Source of the DNA: Verrucomicrobiaceae bacterium E54
GTDB lineage: Bacteria; Verrucomicrobiota; Verrucomicrobiia; Verrucomicrobiales; Akkermansiaceae
Assembly: GCA_022548915.1 (NCBI GenBank)
Contig: JAKZES010000060.1
Location: 1 to 32,628 of the forward strand
Length of the DNA stretch: 32,628 nt
Direction: 5' to 3'
The notes beneath the pieces were generated by a model, which had not been told where the DNA came from, searched no databases, and saw only the letters and a list, made by a program, of their open reading frames with translations. Below, in pieces: positions 8,977 to 17,981 of the stretch; the stretch's first letter is position 1, and the number at the start of each line of letters is the position of its first letter. A program made the translations under genes and the position numbers.

Positions 8977-10785
8977 ATGATGACGCCCCTCCATGGTTGC
9001 CTCGCGACCTTCGCTCTCCTCGCCGGGCTCTCGACCATCGATGCCCGGACAGCCTCACCGGGCGGCATCACCTACCACGTCGATCCGGCAGGTGGGGCGG
9101 ACGACAACCCGGGCCGGTCCCCCGAACAGCCGTGGAAAACCTTCGCCCCGCTCAACCGCCTCAAGCTCGCTCCCGGCGATCGCATCGAAGTCTCACCCGG
9201 GCGCTTCGACCACAGCCTCGAACTCACGGGCGCCGGCACCGCCGAACAGCCGATCGAAGTCCACTTCGCCGCCGGCCGCCACGACTTCCACCCGACCCAT
9301 CTCTTCCGCGACACCTTCAACATCTCGAACACCAATGCCGAACCCGAAGGGCTCAAGGCCGTGGCGCTGATGCTGCGGAACGTGAAACACGCCCACATCA
9401 CCGGGCCGGGCGCCCGCATCGTCTGCCACGCGAAAATGATCGAGGTCTGCGTGGATCACTGCGAGGACATCACCCTCGAAGGCCTCGCCTTCGACTACCA
9501 GCGGCCGACCGTGTCGGAATTCAAGGTGGTCGAGACCGGACCCGATCACGCGATCCTCAAGATCCACCAGGACTCCGCCTACTCGATCGCCGAAGGCAAG
9601 CTCACCTGGACCGGCGAGGGTTGGAGCCACGGCGAAGGCCTCGGTCAGGAACTCGACCTCTCGACCGGACGCGTTCACCGCATGCGCAGCCCGCTGGGCG
9701 GTCTCACGGCCGAAGAAAAAGAGCCCTTCACCGTCCGCGTGACCGGCAAGCACCGGCTGAAGCAGGATAGGATCTATCAGATCCGCGACCCCCATCGCGA
9801 CTGTGCCGGAGTCTTCACCCGCCGCAGCAAGGACATCCTTTGGAAGGACGTGAAGTTCCACTTCATCCACGGCATGGGCATCGTCAGCCAGTTTACCGAG
9901 AACATCACCCTCGACGGCGTCTCGGTCGCACCCGACCCCGACAGCGGACGCACCACTGCGGCCTGGGCCGACTGCTTCCACTTCTCCGGCTGCCGCGGGA
10001 AGATCCTTGTCAGGAACTGCGTCTTCTCCGGTGCCCACGACGATGCGATCAACGTCCACGGCACCCACCTGCGGGTCGTCGAGAAGCTCGGACCCAACAA
10101 GGTGAAGGTGGCCTTCATCCACAAGCAGACCTTCGGCTTCCTCGCCTTCAATCCGGGCGACGAGGTCGACTTCGTTCATGCCGACACCCTCGAGCCGTAC
10201 GCCACGAACCAAGTGATCACGTCGAAGCTGATCAACCCCCGCGAGATCGAACTGGTCCTCGATAAACCCGTGCCCGCCGAGCTGCGCGACCACGACGTGA
10301 TCGAAAACGTCACCTGGACGCCCGAGGTGGAGGTCCGGGGTTGCGAAGTCCGGCACATCCCGACCCGCGGTTTCCTTTTCACCACCCGCCGCAAGGTCGT
10401 CGTCGAGGACAACGACTTCCACGCCACCCACATGTCGGCGATCCTGCTCGAGAACGACGCCGAAGGCTGGTTCGAGTCCGGCTGCATTCGCGACCTGACC
10501 ATTCGCAACAACCGCTTCCACCAATGCGGCGAGCCGGTGGTGAAGATCAACCCGCGCAACAGCCAGCCGAACCCGGCGGTGCATCGCAACATCCGCATCG
10601 AGGACAACACCTTCCTCCTCCGCGGCCAGGTCGCCGTCGGCGCCCACAGCACCACCGGACTGAGCATCACCGGCAACGCCATCCACGGGGATCCCCTGCC
10701 CACCGAAGAGTCGGCATTCCGGATCGAGCGCTGCGGGGAGGTGACGCTGAAGGGTAATCGATTCCTTCCCGTCGAAACCGAGTAA
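8977..10785 (+). CDS. GH110 family alpha-1,3-galactosidase (right-handed parallel beta-helix)
   Basis: A 602-residue exported enzyme, the usual length for GH110. The signature is clear: GMGIVSQFTENITLDGV, then ADCFHFSGCRGKI and AHDDAINVHGTHL. Asp332, Asp355 and Asp356 have the same 23- and 24-residue spacing as the three catalytic Asp of characterised GH110 enzymes. GH110 enzymes are inverting exo-hydrolases that remove terminal alpha-1,3-linked galactose, as in blood-group B, linear alpha-Gal epitopes or carrageenan-type galactobiose. Starts at 8977 and 8980 (MM) are equivalent, followed by a short hydrophobic leader (CLATFALLAGLSTIDA). No clear Shine-Dalgarno is visible. The GH95 gene follows by 69 bp in the same direction, and the sulfatase is divergent. 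The precise glycan (host mucin-like or marine algal) is undetermined. Confidence 0.9.
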   Translation: MMTPLHGCLATFALLAGLSTIDARTASPGGITYHVDPAGGADDNPGRSPEQPWKTFAPLNRLKLAPGDRIEVSPGRFDHSLELTGAGTAEQPIEVHFAAGRHDFHPTHLFRDTFNISNTNAEPEGLKAVALMLRNVKHAHITGPGARIVCHAKMIEVCVDHCEDITLEGLAFDYQRPTVSEFKVVETGPDHAILKIHQDSAYSIAEGKLTWTGEGWSHGEGLGQELDLSTGRVHRMRSPLGGLTAEEKEPFTVRVTGKHRLKQDRIYQIRDPHRDCAGVFTRRSKDILWKDVKFHFIHGMGIVSQFTENITLDGVSVAPDPDSGRTTAAWADCFHFSGCRGKILVRNCVFSGAHDDAINVHGTHLRVVEKLGPNKVKVAFIHKQTFGFLAFNPGDEVDFVHADTLEPYATNQVITSKLINPREIELVLDKPVPAELRDHDVIENVTWTPEVEVRGCEVRHIPTRGFLFTTRRKVVVEDNDFHATHMSAILLENDAEGWFESGCIRDLTIRNNRFHQCGEPVVKINPRNSQPNPAVHRNIRIEDNTFLLRGQVAVGAHSTTGLSITGNAIHGDPLPTEESAFRIERCGEVTLKGNRFLPVETE

Positions 10786-10833
10786 GCGGATATCTGTGAC
10801 AGTTCGCTGACTCCCTGATCGAATCACCGGTCT

Positions 10834-10855
10834 TCACACGTTCCGTCCTGTGTGA
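10834..10855. promoter_or_regulatory. Dyad overlapping the GH95 start
   Basis: TCACAC (10834-10839) and GTGTGA (10850-10855) form perfect 6-bp arms with a 10-nt gap, ending on the first base of the ATG. It could be an operator or a small mRNA hairpin affecting initiation of the second gene. A 6-bp dyad can occur by chance, so this is only a candidate. Confidence 0.25.
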
Positions 10856-13113
10856 TGACCAAGATACGCTGCTTCGCGTGGATGATCCTGGCCCTTCCGG
10901 CTGCGACCGCCTCGGAACTCTGGTACGAAAAGCCTGCGGAGAAGTGGACCGAGGCGCTTCCCATCGGCAACGGACGGCTCGGGGCGATGGTCTTCGGCGG
11001 CACGGATGAAGAGCACCTGCAGATCAACGAGGAGACGATCTGGACCGGCAAGCCGCGCCACTACCACAACGAAGGGGCGGTCGAGCATTTGCCACAGATC
11101 CGCAAGCTGCTCTTCGAAGGAAAACAGAAAGACGCCGAGAAGCTCGCGATGAAGGAATTCATGAGCGAGCCGCTGAGGCAGATGGCCTACCAGCCCTGCG
11201 TCGACCTGAAGATCCGCTTCGAGGGCGAGGGTGAGGTCAGCGGATACCGCCGCGCGCTCGATCTCGACGGGGCGGTCACCAGCAGCACCTGGAAGCGCGG
11301 TGAAACCCGATTCACCACCGAGTGCCTTTCCAGCCATCCCGACGAGGTGATCGTGTGGCGGATCACGTCCGACCGGCCCGGTGGCGTTTCCTTCAGCGCC
11401 CGCCTCGAGTCGCCACATCCGGAGAACGGAATCACCGCCGAAGGCGACCGCACTCTTGCGCTCACCGGCACCGTGGCGGGCGGCGCCATCCGCTTCCAGA
11501 CCCGCGTGGAAGCTCGCAGCGAGGGCGGATCGGTCTCGCTGGATGAGGGCATGTTGAGGATCAGCAACGCCGACTCCGCCACCCTCCTCGTGGTCGCTCG
11601 CAGCAATCACAAGTCGTACCGGGATGTGTCCGCCGATCCGGCCGCGCTTTGCACGGCGGACCTGAAGAAGGTCTCCTCCAAAACGTGGCCCCAACTCCTC
11701 GCGGACCACCAGGCCGACCACCGTTCGCTTTTCCGCCGCGTCACCCTCGACCTGGGCGGCGAGCAGAAGAACAAGCTCCCGACCGACCAGCGCCTCAAGC
11801 CCGCCAAGGACACGCCCGACCCCGCGCTCGATGCGCTCTATTTCCAGTTCGGCCGCTACCTCCTGATCGCCAGTTCCCGGCCCGGATCCCAGCCGGCCAA
11901 CCTGCAGGGCATCTGGAACGACAAGATCAAGCCGCCGTGGGAAAGCAAATACACGGTGAACATCAACACCGAGATGAACTACTGGCCCGCCGAGCTGTGC
12001 AACCTGAGCGAGTGCCACGATCCGCTCTTTGACATGCTCGACGACTGCGTCGAAACCGGGCGCCTGACGGCCAAGGCCCACTACGGAGCCAGGGGCTGGG
12101 TGCTGCACCACAACACCGACCTGTGGCGCGGCACCGCCCCGATCAACAATTCCAACCACGGCATCTGGCCGACCGGAGGCGCGTGGCTGACCACCCATTT
12201 CTGGGAGCGCTACCTTTTCACGAAGGACGAGGAATTCCTTCGCCAGCGTGCCTACCCGGTGATGAAGGGAGCCAGCGAGTTCTTCGTCGACTACCTGATT
12301 CCCCACCCCGAGACCGGCGAGCTGGTCAGCGGTCCCTCGAACTCTCCCGAGAACGGCGGACTGGTGATGGGCCCGACCATGGACCACCAGATCATCCGCA
12401 CGCTGCTCCGGGCCACGGCGGAAGCCACCCGCATCCTCGAGGTCGATGCCGACTTCGGCGCGAAGCTGGACGCGATGGCCGGCAAGATCGCGCCGAACCG
12501 GATCGGCCAGCACGGGCAACTCCAGGAGTGGCTCGAGGACAAGGACGACCCGAAGAACCATCACCGCCATGTCTCCCACCTGTGGGGGCTGCATCCCGGC
12601 AACGAGATCACGCCACGCGGCACGCCGGAACTCGCCGAGGCCGCCAAGCAATCGCTCCGTTTCCGCGGCGACGGCGGCACCGGCTGGTCCAAGGCATGGA
12701 AGATCAACTTCTGGGCCCGTTTTCTCGACGGCGACCACGCCCACCTGATGCTGCGCGAGGCGCTCGCCGGAAACACCTTTCCCAACCTGCTCGACGCCCA
12801 CCCGCCCTTCCAGATCGACGGCAACTTCGGCGGCACCGCCGGCATCGCCGAGATGCTGCTGCAGTCGCACGCCGGCGAGATCGAGCTGCTGCCCGCCCTG
12901 CCGTCGGCCTGGCCCGACGGCAACGTCACCGGCCTGCGCGCCCGCGGGGGCTTCGAAGTCGATCTCGAGTGGAAGAAGGGCAGGCTCACCAAGGCCACCA
13001 TTCGTTCCAAGTCGGGCAACCAGGCCCGCCTCCGCCACGGCGACACCGTTCGTGCGATGGAGTTCTCGATCGGAGACTCCGTCGAACTCGGCCCCGACCT
13101 CAAGCCGCTCTGA
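10855..13113 (+). CDS. GH95 family alpha-L-fucosidase (or alpha-L-galactosidase)
   Basis: A 752-residue exported GH95 enzyme. The N-terminal beta-sandwich begins [27 protein letters not shown]. The (alpha/alpha)6 catalytic domain carries [12 protein letters not shown] at 369-380 (the Asn pair that activates water in 1,2-alpha-L-fucosidases), SPEN with Glu499 as likely general acid, and FQIDGNFGG with Asp655. A C-terminal beta domain follows ([14 protein letters not shown]). The reaction is inverting hydrolysis of terminal alpha-L-fucose; some members prefer alpha-L-galactose, which sequence alone does not separate. The ATG at 10855 is preceded in frame by a GTG at 10852, so either could start. 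A dyad TCACAC/GTGTGA (10834-10855) overlaps the start. The stop is followed directly by a hairpin repeat that may end transcription. It probably forms an operon with GH110. Confidence 0.93.
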   Translation: MTKIRCFAWMILALPAATASELWYEKPAEKWTEALPIGNGRLGAMVFGGTDEEHLQINEETIWTGKPRHYHNEGAVEHLPQIRKLLFEGKQKDAEKLAMKEFMSEPLRQMAYQPCVDLKIRFEGEGEVSGYRRALDLDGAVTSSTWKRGETRFTTECLSSHPDEVIVWRITSDRPGGVSFSARLESPHPENGITAEGDRTLALTGTVAGGAIRFQTRVEARSEGGSVSLDEGMLRISNADSATLLVVARSNHKSYRDVSADPAALCTADLKKVSSKTWPQLLADHQADHRSLFRRVTLDLGGEQKNKLPTDQRLKPAKDTPDPALDALYFQFGRYLLIASSRPGSQPANLQGIWNDKIKPPWESKYTVNINTEMNYWPAELCNLSECHDPLFDMLDDCVETGRLTAKAHYGARGWVLHHNTDLWRGTAPINNSNHGIWPTGGAWLTTHFWERYLFTKDEEFLRQRAYPVMKGASEFFVDYLIPHPETGELVSGPSNSPENGGLVMGPTMDHQIIRTLLRATAEATRILEVDADFGAKLDAMAGKIAPNRIGQHGQLQEWLEDKDDPKNHHRHVSHLWGLHPGNEITPRGTPELAEAAKQSLRFRGDGGTGWSKAWKINFWARFLDGDHAHLMLREALAGNTFPNLLDAHPPFQIDGNFGGTAGIAEMLLQSHAGEIELLPALPSAWPDGNVTGLRARGGFEVDLEWKKGRLTKATIRSKSGNQARLRHGDTVRAMEFSIGDSVELGPDLKPL

Positions 13114-13419
13114 AGGACCGCGCGACGCTGTCGCGCATCGCCGCGCCTGCCCGCCTCCCCGTGCCCGCCCCCATGCGGACCGCGAGCTTCAGCTCGCCCC
13201 GGAGCCTCCGTTCGATGCGAGCTGAAGCTCGCGGTCCGTTTCTCAACCCGCTCTGAGGCAACTCCAGCTTCGGTGGTGAGTGGCCAGGGACCGGTGGCCA
13301 TTCATTCCTCTCACCGCCCACTCATCACCAGCGCCAGAAAGACTCACACGCCATTCCGCATCCCCTCTGAAAAACACTCTCCCGGCCATTCGATGCGCGA
13401 CAGCGTCGCGCGCTCCTTT
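13114..13419. repeat. Nested inverted repeats filling the convergent GH95/porin gap
   Basis: The 308-bp gap between two convergent genes is bracketed by near-perfect inverted copies of about 27 bp (13114-13140 and 13391-13419). Each contains the hairpin GCGCGAC-GCT-GTCGCGC or its complement. The left copy starts at the GH95 stop and the right copy ends 2 bp from the porin stop. A second, inner inverted pair lies at 13176-13197 and 13217-13238. The stretch 13243-13390 otherwise shows no gene. Confidence 0.8.
13176..13238. terminator. 22-bp perfect stem, 19-nt loop; possible bidirectional terminator
   Basis: Arms 13176-13197 and 13217-13238 are exact reverse complements. Each arm is itself partly palindromic (GCGAGCT-TC-AGCTCGC). 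No run of T follows as in classical intrinsic terminators, but position between two gene ends fits a transcription block or 3'-end stabiliser. Confidence 0.45.
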
Positions 13420-13421
13420 CC

Positions 13422-14705
13422 TCAGAACGTCCACCCGAAGAACCAGCGCAGGTCCAGTGCGTTGGTCTTCGGGCCAGCCGTCAGCGTGCCAGGCCGCCGT
13501 CCGCCGTAGCCAGCCTTCACCGCGGTGTAGAGTCCCGCGTCGAAGGTGCGTTTCACCACCACATCGATTTCCTGACACACCCGCCCGCAGCGATGCTCCG
13601 ACGCGACATACATCGCGTAGAACATCCAGTCCTCCCATTTCCAGACGCCCTTGAGATACCCGGAATTCGTGCCGCCCTCGAACTGCATGGTGTACCAAAG
13701 CAGCTCGGTATCGATGGTGAACGAGGTTCGGAAGGGGGTCTGGAAGTCATCGCCGCGGATGAACACCCCGCCACCGCTCAGGGTCAGTCCGCCGAGGGCG
13801 TAGTCCAGGCCGGCCTCGATCACGTTCGAGCCGATGTCACCCAGTCCGTCGCGATTCATGCGGCCGACATCCCGCTGGTTCGCCCAGTGACCTCGGAAAG
13901 TGAGCGAGCCACAGTCACCCCCAAGCTCCCAGGTGTAGGCACCCTTGAGTCCAAAGACATTGAACAGATCGTCGCCGTAAAAATCATAGGCTCCCAAGGA
14001 GAACGCGTCGCAGGGGGTGTAAACCGCTGAGGCAAAGAAGAACCCGTTGGTGTCGTAGGGCACGCCGACCCGATCCTCGACATCGATGAATTCCGCCCGC
14101 CATGTCGAAGGCCCGCCTTCCCGCGAGGCCCAGCTGCTGAACCGGTCGAACCAGCCGAGATCCAGCGTGAGGTTGTCGCGAGGCTGCGTCTTCAACACGA
14201 CGCCCTCGTAGGACTGATCCTTCTGGCGGATGTTGTAGGTCGGCGCAAAGTCGTAGTTTAGGATCTGACGCCCCACCCGCAGCTCGGCCCCTTCCCAACC
14301 GACCGACTCGAAATTGAAGCCGGCATACGCCTCGTTGAGCACGCTGAACTCGTCGTTCGACAACCAGTAGGCGGGCCCGCCGGCCCTGCGATCGCCGTCC
14401 TCGAAGACCCGCCAGCTGTAGATTCCCTGCCCCCCGACGAATAAGCCGCCCCATTCCGGCGAGCGGTAGTTGAGAGTGGCCGCCAGGGTTCCGCTGTTTC
14501 CGTGCCCGGCGCCTTCAATGTCGCGATGCATCAGCAGGCTCTGGAGCTTCCCGGAAAAGAGCCCGTATCCGTCGGCTTCCAAGTCCTCGAAAATCGCTCC
14601 CGGGGAAAACGCCGGGGAAGCGCCCGACTCAGCGGACGCCGTGGGGATGAAAGCGACTCCCGCCACGCAGGCGAGTCGACGCAGGAAGGAAGCAGTGAGC
14701 TTCAT
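13422..14705 (-). CDS. OprD-like outer-membrane porin
   Basis: A 427-residue beta-barrel protein. The ATG at 14705 begins a signal peptide (MKLTASFLRRLACVAGVAFIPTASA). The frame extends 30 codons upstream without signal character, so that part is excluded. The body has alternating hydrophobic strands and the OprD-type segment LRVGRQILNYDFAP with NIRQKDQSYEGVVL. It ends LDLRWFFGWTF, with the terminal aromatic expected for BAM-dependent insertion. OprD-type porins pass small solutes such as amino acids, aromatic acids or oligosaccharides. Beside GH110/GH95 it could admit released sugars, but it is convergent with them and so not in their operon. Two Cys near the C-terminus (HRCGRVCQE) are unusual for a porin and may form a loop disulfide. 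Confidence 0.8.
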   Translation of the reverse strand: MKLTASFLRRLACVAGVAFIPTASAESGASPAFSPGAIFEDLEADGYGLFSGKLQSLLMHRDIEGAGHGNSGTLAATLNYRSPEWGGLFVGGQGIYSWRVFEDGDRRAGGPAYWLSNDEFSVLNEAYAGFNFESVGWEGAELRVGRQILNYDFAPTYNIRQKDQSYEGVVLKTQPRDNLTLDLGWFDRFSSWASREGGPSTWRAEFIDVEDRVGVPYDTNGFFFASAVYTPCDAFSLGAYDFYGDDLFNVFGLKGAYTWELGGDCGSLTFRGHWANQRDVGRMNRDGLGDIGSNVIEAGLDYALGGLTLSGGGVFIRGDDFQTPFRTSFTIDTELLWYTMQFEGGTNSGYLKGVWKWEDWMFYAMYVASEHRCGRVCQEIDVVVKRTFDAGLYTAVKAGYGGRRPGTLTAGPKTNALDLRWFFGWTF

Positions 14706-14871
14706 GGCGGACGAACCGGCCCGGCCATACGCCCGAAGCCTCCTCGAAGCAATGCCTCGCCGCCTCCCTGCAAGACGAGGCGAACCCTTCCGCAATTGCT
14801 GCGCACTTGGAGCGCGACGCTGCCGAACCCTCTCGACACCAACCCGGGCCTCCCGTTAGCGTCCGTCCATC

Positions 14872-15660
14872 ATGTCCATTGCTTCCCGAGCTGATTTCAC
14901 GGCCACCTCGCCCTCCCCTCTCCCCCGCCGCGGACGCCTTGTCACCGCCCTCGCCTGCGGCCTTCTGGCGGTCAGCCCGGCGCAGGCCATCATCGGCATC
15001 CTGACGGAGTTCGGAACCAGTGGTGACGGAACGGAGTTTGTTACGACCATCAGTACCACCGACCTGGTCAACTCGGGCGCACCGTCCCTGTCGTCGGTCT
15101 CGTCCAGCCCCGTGCTCAATGTCGCATACGTGAACGACGGCACTGGATTGTCGGCTGCTGCCCTGGAAGACAGCTCCCAGTATCCGGCGACCATCGACTT
15201 CAATCTCGACCTTGATGCCAGCCCTCTGGGTTACAGGATCACTTCCCTGTCAACCTTCACCGGAGGCTCCGTGACCATCGACCCCGAGTGGAGCGGACGG
15301 GAGCACGAGTTCGCCCACCAAAGCTACTCGGTGTTCTACAGCCTCGTGGGTGATACCGGCTTCACCGAGTTTTACACGGCGGCAGCCGTGGCCGATCCAG
15401 GTGAATACGCCGCCAAGGTCACCCTCGTGAACATCCAGACCGTGGTTCCGGACGGCGTGGACGCCATCCGCTTCACCTGGTTGGATCCCGTCCCCTCGAT
15501 TGCCCCGGCCGGCACCGACCCGCAGAACACGGCCACCATCATCCGCGAGATCGATGTCTTCGGCTCCGCCGTCCAGGTTCCCGAACCCAGCTCGGCCCTG
15601 CTCCTCATCCCCGCCTGCCTGACCTTCCTGCGCAGGCGGCGCCCGGAACAAGGAGGCTGA
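14872..15660 (+). CDS. PEP-CTERM sorted surface/extracellular protein
   Basis: A 262-residue protein with both ends of an exosortase substrate. The N-terminus has a signal peptide (RRGRLVTALACGLLAVSPAQA). The C-terminus is a PEP-CTERM signal: VPEPSS at about 236-241, a hydrophobic helix (ALLLIPACLTFL), then RRRRPEQGG. Exosortase would cleave near the PEP motif during export to the outer surface or matrix. The middle about 190 residues have a beta-rich, low-Cys composition and match no family I recognise. It is divergent from the porin (166-bp shared upstream region) and 75 bp ahead of the second sulfatase. No exosortase lies in this window. Function is unknown beyond sorting. Confidence 0.85.
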   Translation: MSIASRADFTATSPSPLPRRGRLVTALACGLLAVSPAQAIIGILTEFGTSGDGTEFVTTISTTDLVNSGAPSLSSVSSSPVLNVAYVNDGTGLSAAALEDSSQYPATIDFNLDLDASPLGYRITSLSTFTGGSVTIDPEWSGREHEFAHQSYSVFYSLVGDTGFTEFYTAAAVADPGEYAAKVTLVNIQTVVPDGVDAIRFTWLDPVPSIAPAGTDPQNTATIIREIDVFGSAVQVPEPSSALLLIPACLTFLRRRRPEQGG

Positions 15661-15735
15661 GAGAAACCGCCCCCACGGGTGGGCACGGATTCGCCGCCCC
15701 TGCCAGAACCCCACCCGCGCGAACGTAGGGGGTCC

Positions 15736-17283
15736 ATGCCCAGGCACCTGCTTGCCCTCCTCCACCTCGCGCTTTGCCACCTCTCTCTCGGCGCAGCCCC
15801 GCGGCCCAACATCGTCGTCATCATGGTCGACGACATGGGCTACAGCGACCTCGGTTGCTTCGGGGCCGAGATCGAAACACCCCATCTCGACTCGCTGGCA
15901 GGGTCCGGACTACGCTTCACGCACTTCTACAATGCCGGCCGCTGCTGCCCGACCCGGGCCTCGCTGCTGACCGGACTCTACCAGCACCAGGCCGGCATCG
16001 GGATGATGAGCCAGGACCTTGGCCATCCGGCCTATCAGGGTTTTCTCAATGATCACTGCGTCACGCTCGCCGAGGCACTCCGGCCTGCCGGATATTTCAC
16101 CGCCATCAGCGGCAAATGGCACGTCGGCTCGGCCCCGGAACACTGGCCGCTCCAGCGCGGCTTCCACCGCTTCTACGGCACGCCCCAGGGCGGCGGCCAC
16201 CACTACCGGAACCTGCCGGGTCGGGAGCTGGTCATGAACGACGAGGTCATCCCGGTGCCGGACGACTGGTATTCGACCACCGCCTTCACCGACCACGCGC
16301 TGCAGTTTCTCGACGAAGGCTTCGAGGCCGGCAAGCCGGTGCTGCTCTACCTCGCCTACACCGCCCCGCACTGGGCGCTGCACGCGCCCGACGAGGAAAT
16401 CGCGAAGTTCCGCGGTCGCTACCGCCAGGGCTGGCAGCCGGTGCGCGAGGCGCGTTTCGCGCGGCAGATGAAAATGGGCCTGTTTCCGGCCGGCACGAAA
16501 CTCTCCCCGCCCGACCCCCGGATGCCGGATTGGGAAAAGGTCAAGGACCCGGAGGAAATGGACCTGCGGATGGCGACCCATGCGGCCATGGTCCACCTCA
16601 TCGACCGCGGTGTCGGTCGGGTCGTCGAGAAACTCAGGCAGTACGATCAACTGGACAACACGCTGATCCTGTTCTTCTCCGACAATGGCGCGAGCGCCGA
16701 AAGCGGGCCGACCGGATTCACCGGCAGCCGCGGCGGCGACCCCAAGGCCCGCACCGGCACCTCGGACTCCTACAACAGCTTCGGCATCGCGGGCGCCAAC
16801 CTCTGCGACACGCCCTTTCGTCGCTACAAGATGGAGATGCACGAAGGCGGCATCGCGACACCACTGATCGCCCACTGGCCGAAGGGCATCCCCGAAGAAC
16901 TGGAAGGCTCCATCACGACCACCCCTGGCCACATCATCGACCTCATGCCGACCTGCCTCGATCTTGCGGAGGCATCCTACCCGTCGCGGCAGGATCTCAC
17001 TCCCCTTGAGGGCCTGAGCCTGAAACCGGCTCTTCAGGGAAAAGCCATGCCACGGCGCGAGTTCTACTTCGAGCACATGGGCAATGCGGCGGTGAGAATC
17101 GGCCCATGGAAACTCGTCCGCGCCAAGGGCAAGCCTTGGGAACTCTACACCCTCACCACCGACCGCACCGAGCTCAAGGACCTCGCCAAGACCGATCCCG
17201 AAATGGCGAACGCAATGGCCACAAAATGGAAGATCTGGGCCGCGCGGGTCGGGGTTCAACCGTATCCGCTGCGGGACAAGTAA
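15736..17283 (+). CDS. S1-family formylglycine sulfatase, second copy
   Basis: A 515-residue sulfatase of a different subgroup from the one at 7227-8759. PNIVVIMVDDMGYSDLG binds the metal at about residues 24-40. The active site is CCPTR-ASLLTG with Cys70 first, so the modified residue is followed by a second Cys. GKWHVG, LFFSDNGAS and a C-terminal region of about 100 residues typical of long arylsulfatases are present. I chose the ATG at 15736 because it begins a signal peptide (MPRHLLALLHLALCHLSLGA) and has a G-rich run (GGGGG) 4-9 bp upstream. An earlier in-frame start at 15679 would add a charged tail before the signal. The gap to the PEP-CTERM gene contains a small hairpin CCCAC-GG-GTGGG (15672-15683). 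The sulfated substrate is unknown. Confidence 0.93.
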   Translation: MPRHLLALLHLALCHLSLGAAPRPNIVVIMVDDMGYSDLGCFGAEIETPHLDSLAGSGLRFTHFYNAGRCCPTRASLLTGLYQHQAGIGMMSQDLGHPAYQGFLNDHCVTLAEALRPAGYFTAISGKWHVGSAPEHWPLQRGFHRFYGTPQGGGHHYRNLPGRELVMNDEVIPVPDDWYSTTAFTDHALQFLDEGFEAGKPVLLYLAYTAPHWALHAPDEEIAKFRGRYRQGWQPVREARFARQMKMGLFPAGTKLSPPDPRMPDWEKVKDPEEMDLRMATHAAMVHLIDRGVGRVVEKLRQYDQLDNTLILFFSDNGASAESGPTGFTGSRGGDPKARTGTSDSYNSFGIAGANLCDTPFRRYKMEMHEGGIATPLIAHWPKGIPEELEGSITTTPGHIIDLMPTCLDLAEASYPSRQDLTPLEGLSLKPALQGKAMPRREFYFEHMGNAAVRIGPWKLVRAKGKPWELYTLTTDRTELKDLAKTDPEMANAMATKWKIWAARVGVQPYPLRDK

Positions 17284-17380
17284 GAGTTTCGCTGCTGTTT
17301 CGACGGACTTGAAAATCCAACGACTGCTCCCCATCCAATCGATGATGTCAACCTTTCACCCGATCCGCTATGCACGGGTA

Positions 17381-17959
17381 ATGACCATTCCAGTCTGTGG
17401 CTTTTCCAAGGTCCTCTGCGGAACTAGGTTCCGCCTGCTGGTCGCGGTGCTCGCTCTGGCCAGTTGTTCGCCTGAAAGAGAAGAAATTGATTCATCAGGA
17501 CTGCTCCTCTCCGAGACCCTTCCGCTTGAACGCGTGGCAGCTCTTGTCCCGGCAGAATCCGTTGAATCCACGACCCCCGATCTTGTCATGGGAGGATTTC
17601 ACTATGGAGTCGCGTGCCGACTTGATGAAGGCAAGCGAATCGACCATCGAGACCTCGCTCCGCTGTTTGACGAATCTGAGCAGCATTTCGAGCAGTACAA
17701 CCCCTGGATCGGAGGTGAGAGAAAGGTCCTGGTGGCCGTGGATCATTTCGGCCTGCCGATCCTGTCATTCAGATCACACGAAGGTGTCCCTGATGTCCTG
17801 AGGGTCCGAGGCGTCGTGCCGAGTGACCAGGGCGAAGGATGGCATGCCAGAGCATCTTTCTATTGTGAACTCAATGGCGAGGGAATCGTCGAGAAACTCC
17901 ATGCAATCCTCGAGGAAGGTGGCGAATTTTCTCCCAGTGATATCGTGGAGCCAAATTAG
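17381..17959 (+). CDS. Putative small lipoprotein of unknown function
   Basis: About 192 residues from the ATG at 17381. An n-region with Lys/Arg is followed by a hydrophobic stretch LLVAVLALASC, where LASC fits a lipobox with Cys29, so a membrane lipoprotein is likely. In-frame starts also exist at 17309 (TTG) and 17342/17345 (ATG); these would give an over-long n-region. The mature part is acidic and shows no motif I recognise. The DNA looks less GC-biased than its neighbours (for example AGAAGAAATTGATTCA near 17478), which may mean recent arrival or weak constraint. It follows the sulfatase on the same strand with a 97-bp gap and is followed by a repeat array. Confidence 0.6.
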   Translation: MTIPVCGFSKVLCGTRFRLLVAVLALASCSPEREEIDSSGLLLSETLPLERVAALVPAESVESTTPDLVMGGFHYGVACRLDEGKRIDHRDLAPLFDESEQHFEQYNPWIGGERKVLVAVDHFGLPILSFRSHEGVPDVLRVRGVVPSDQGEGWHARASFYCELNGEGIVEKLHAILEEGGEFSPSDIVEPN

Positions 17960-17981
17960 CACCCAAGCGACCTGTCCCGTT

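Noticed and set aside
8760-9071. N-terminal extension of the first sulfatase
   Set aside because: It is a translation of repeat copy B (SKRH, LGKRHS wording) and would bury the signal peptide.
9193-10827. 544-codon open frame on the minus strand
   Set aside because: Antisense to GH110, with the Val/Asp/Glu-rich composition expected of a shadow frame.
10834-13038. 734-codon open frame on the minus strand
   Set aside because: Antisense to the GH95 gene, whose catalytic motifs are intact; no recognisable protein features.
13243-13390. Possible small gene in the convergent gap
   Set aside because: Only short frames without initiation signals; the region is best explained by repeats.
15910-17334. 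474-codon open frame on the minus strand
   Set aside because: Antisense to the second sulfatase; no motif.
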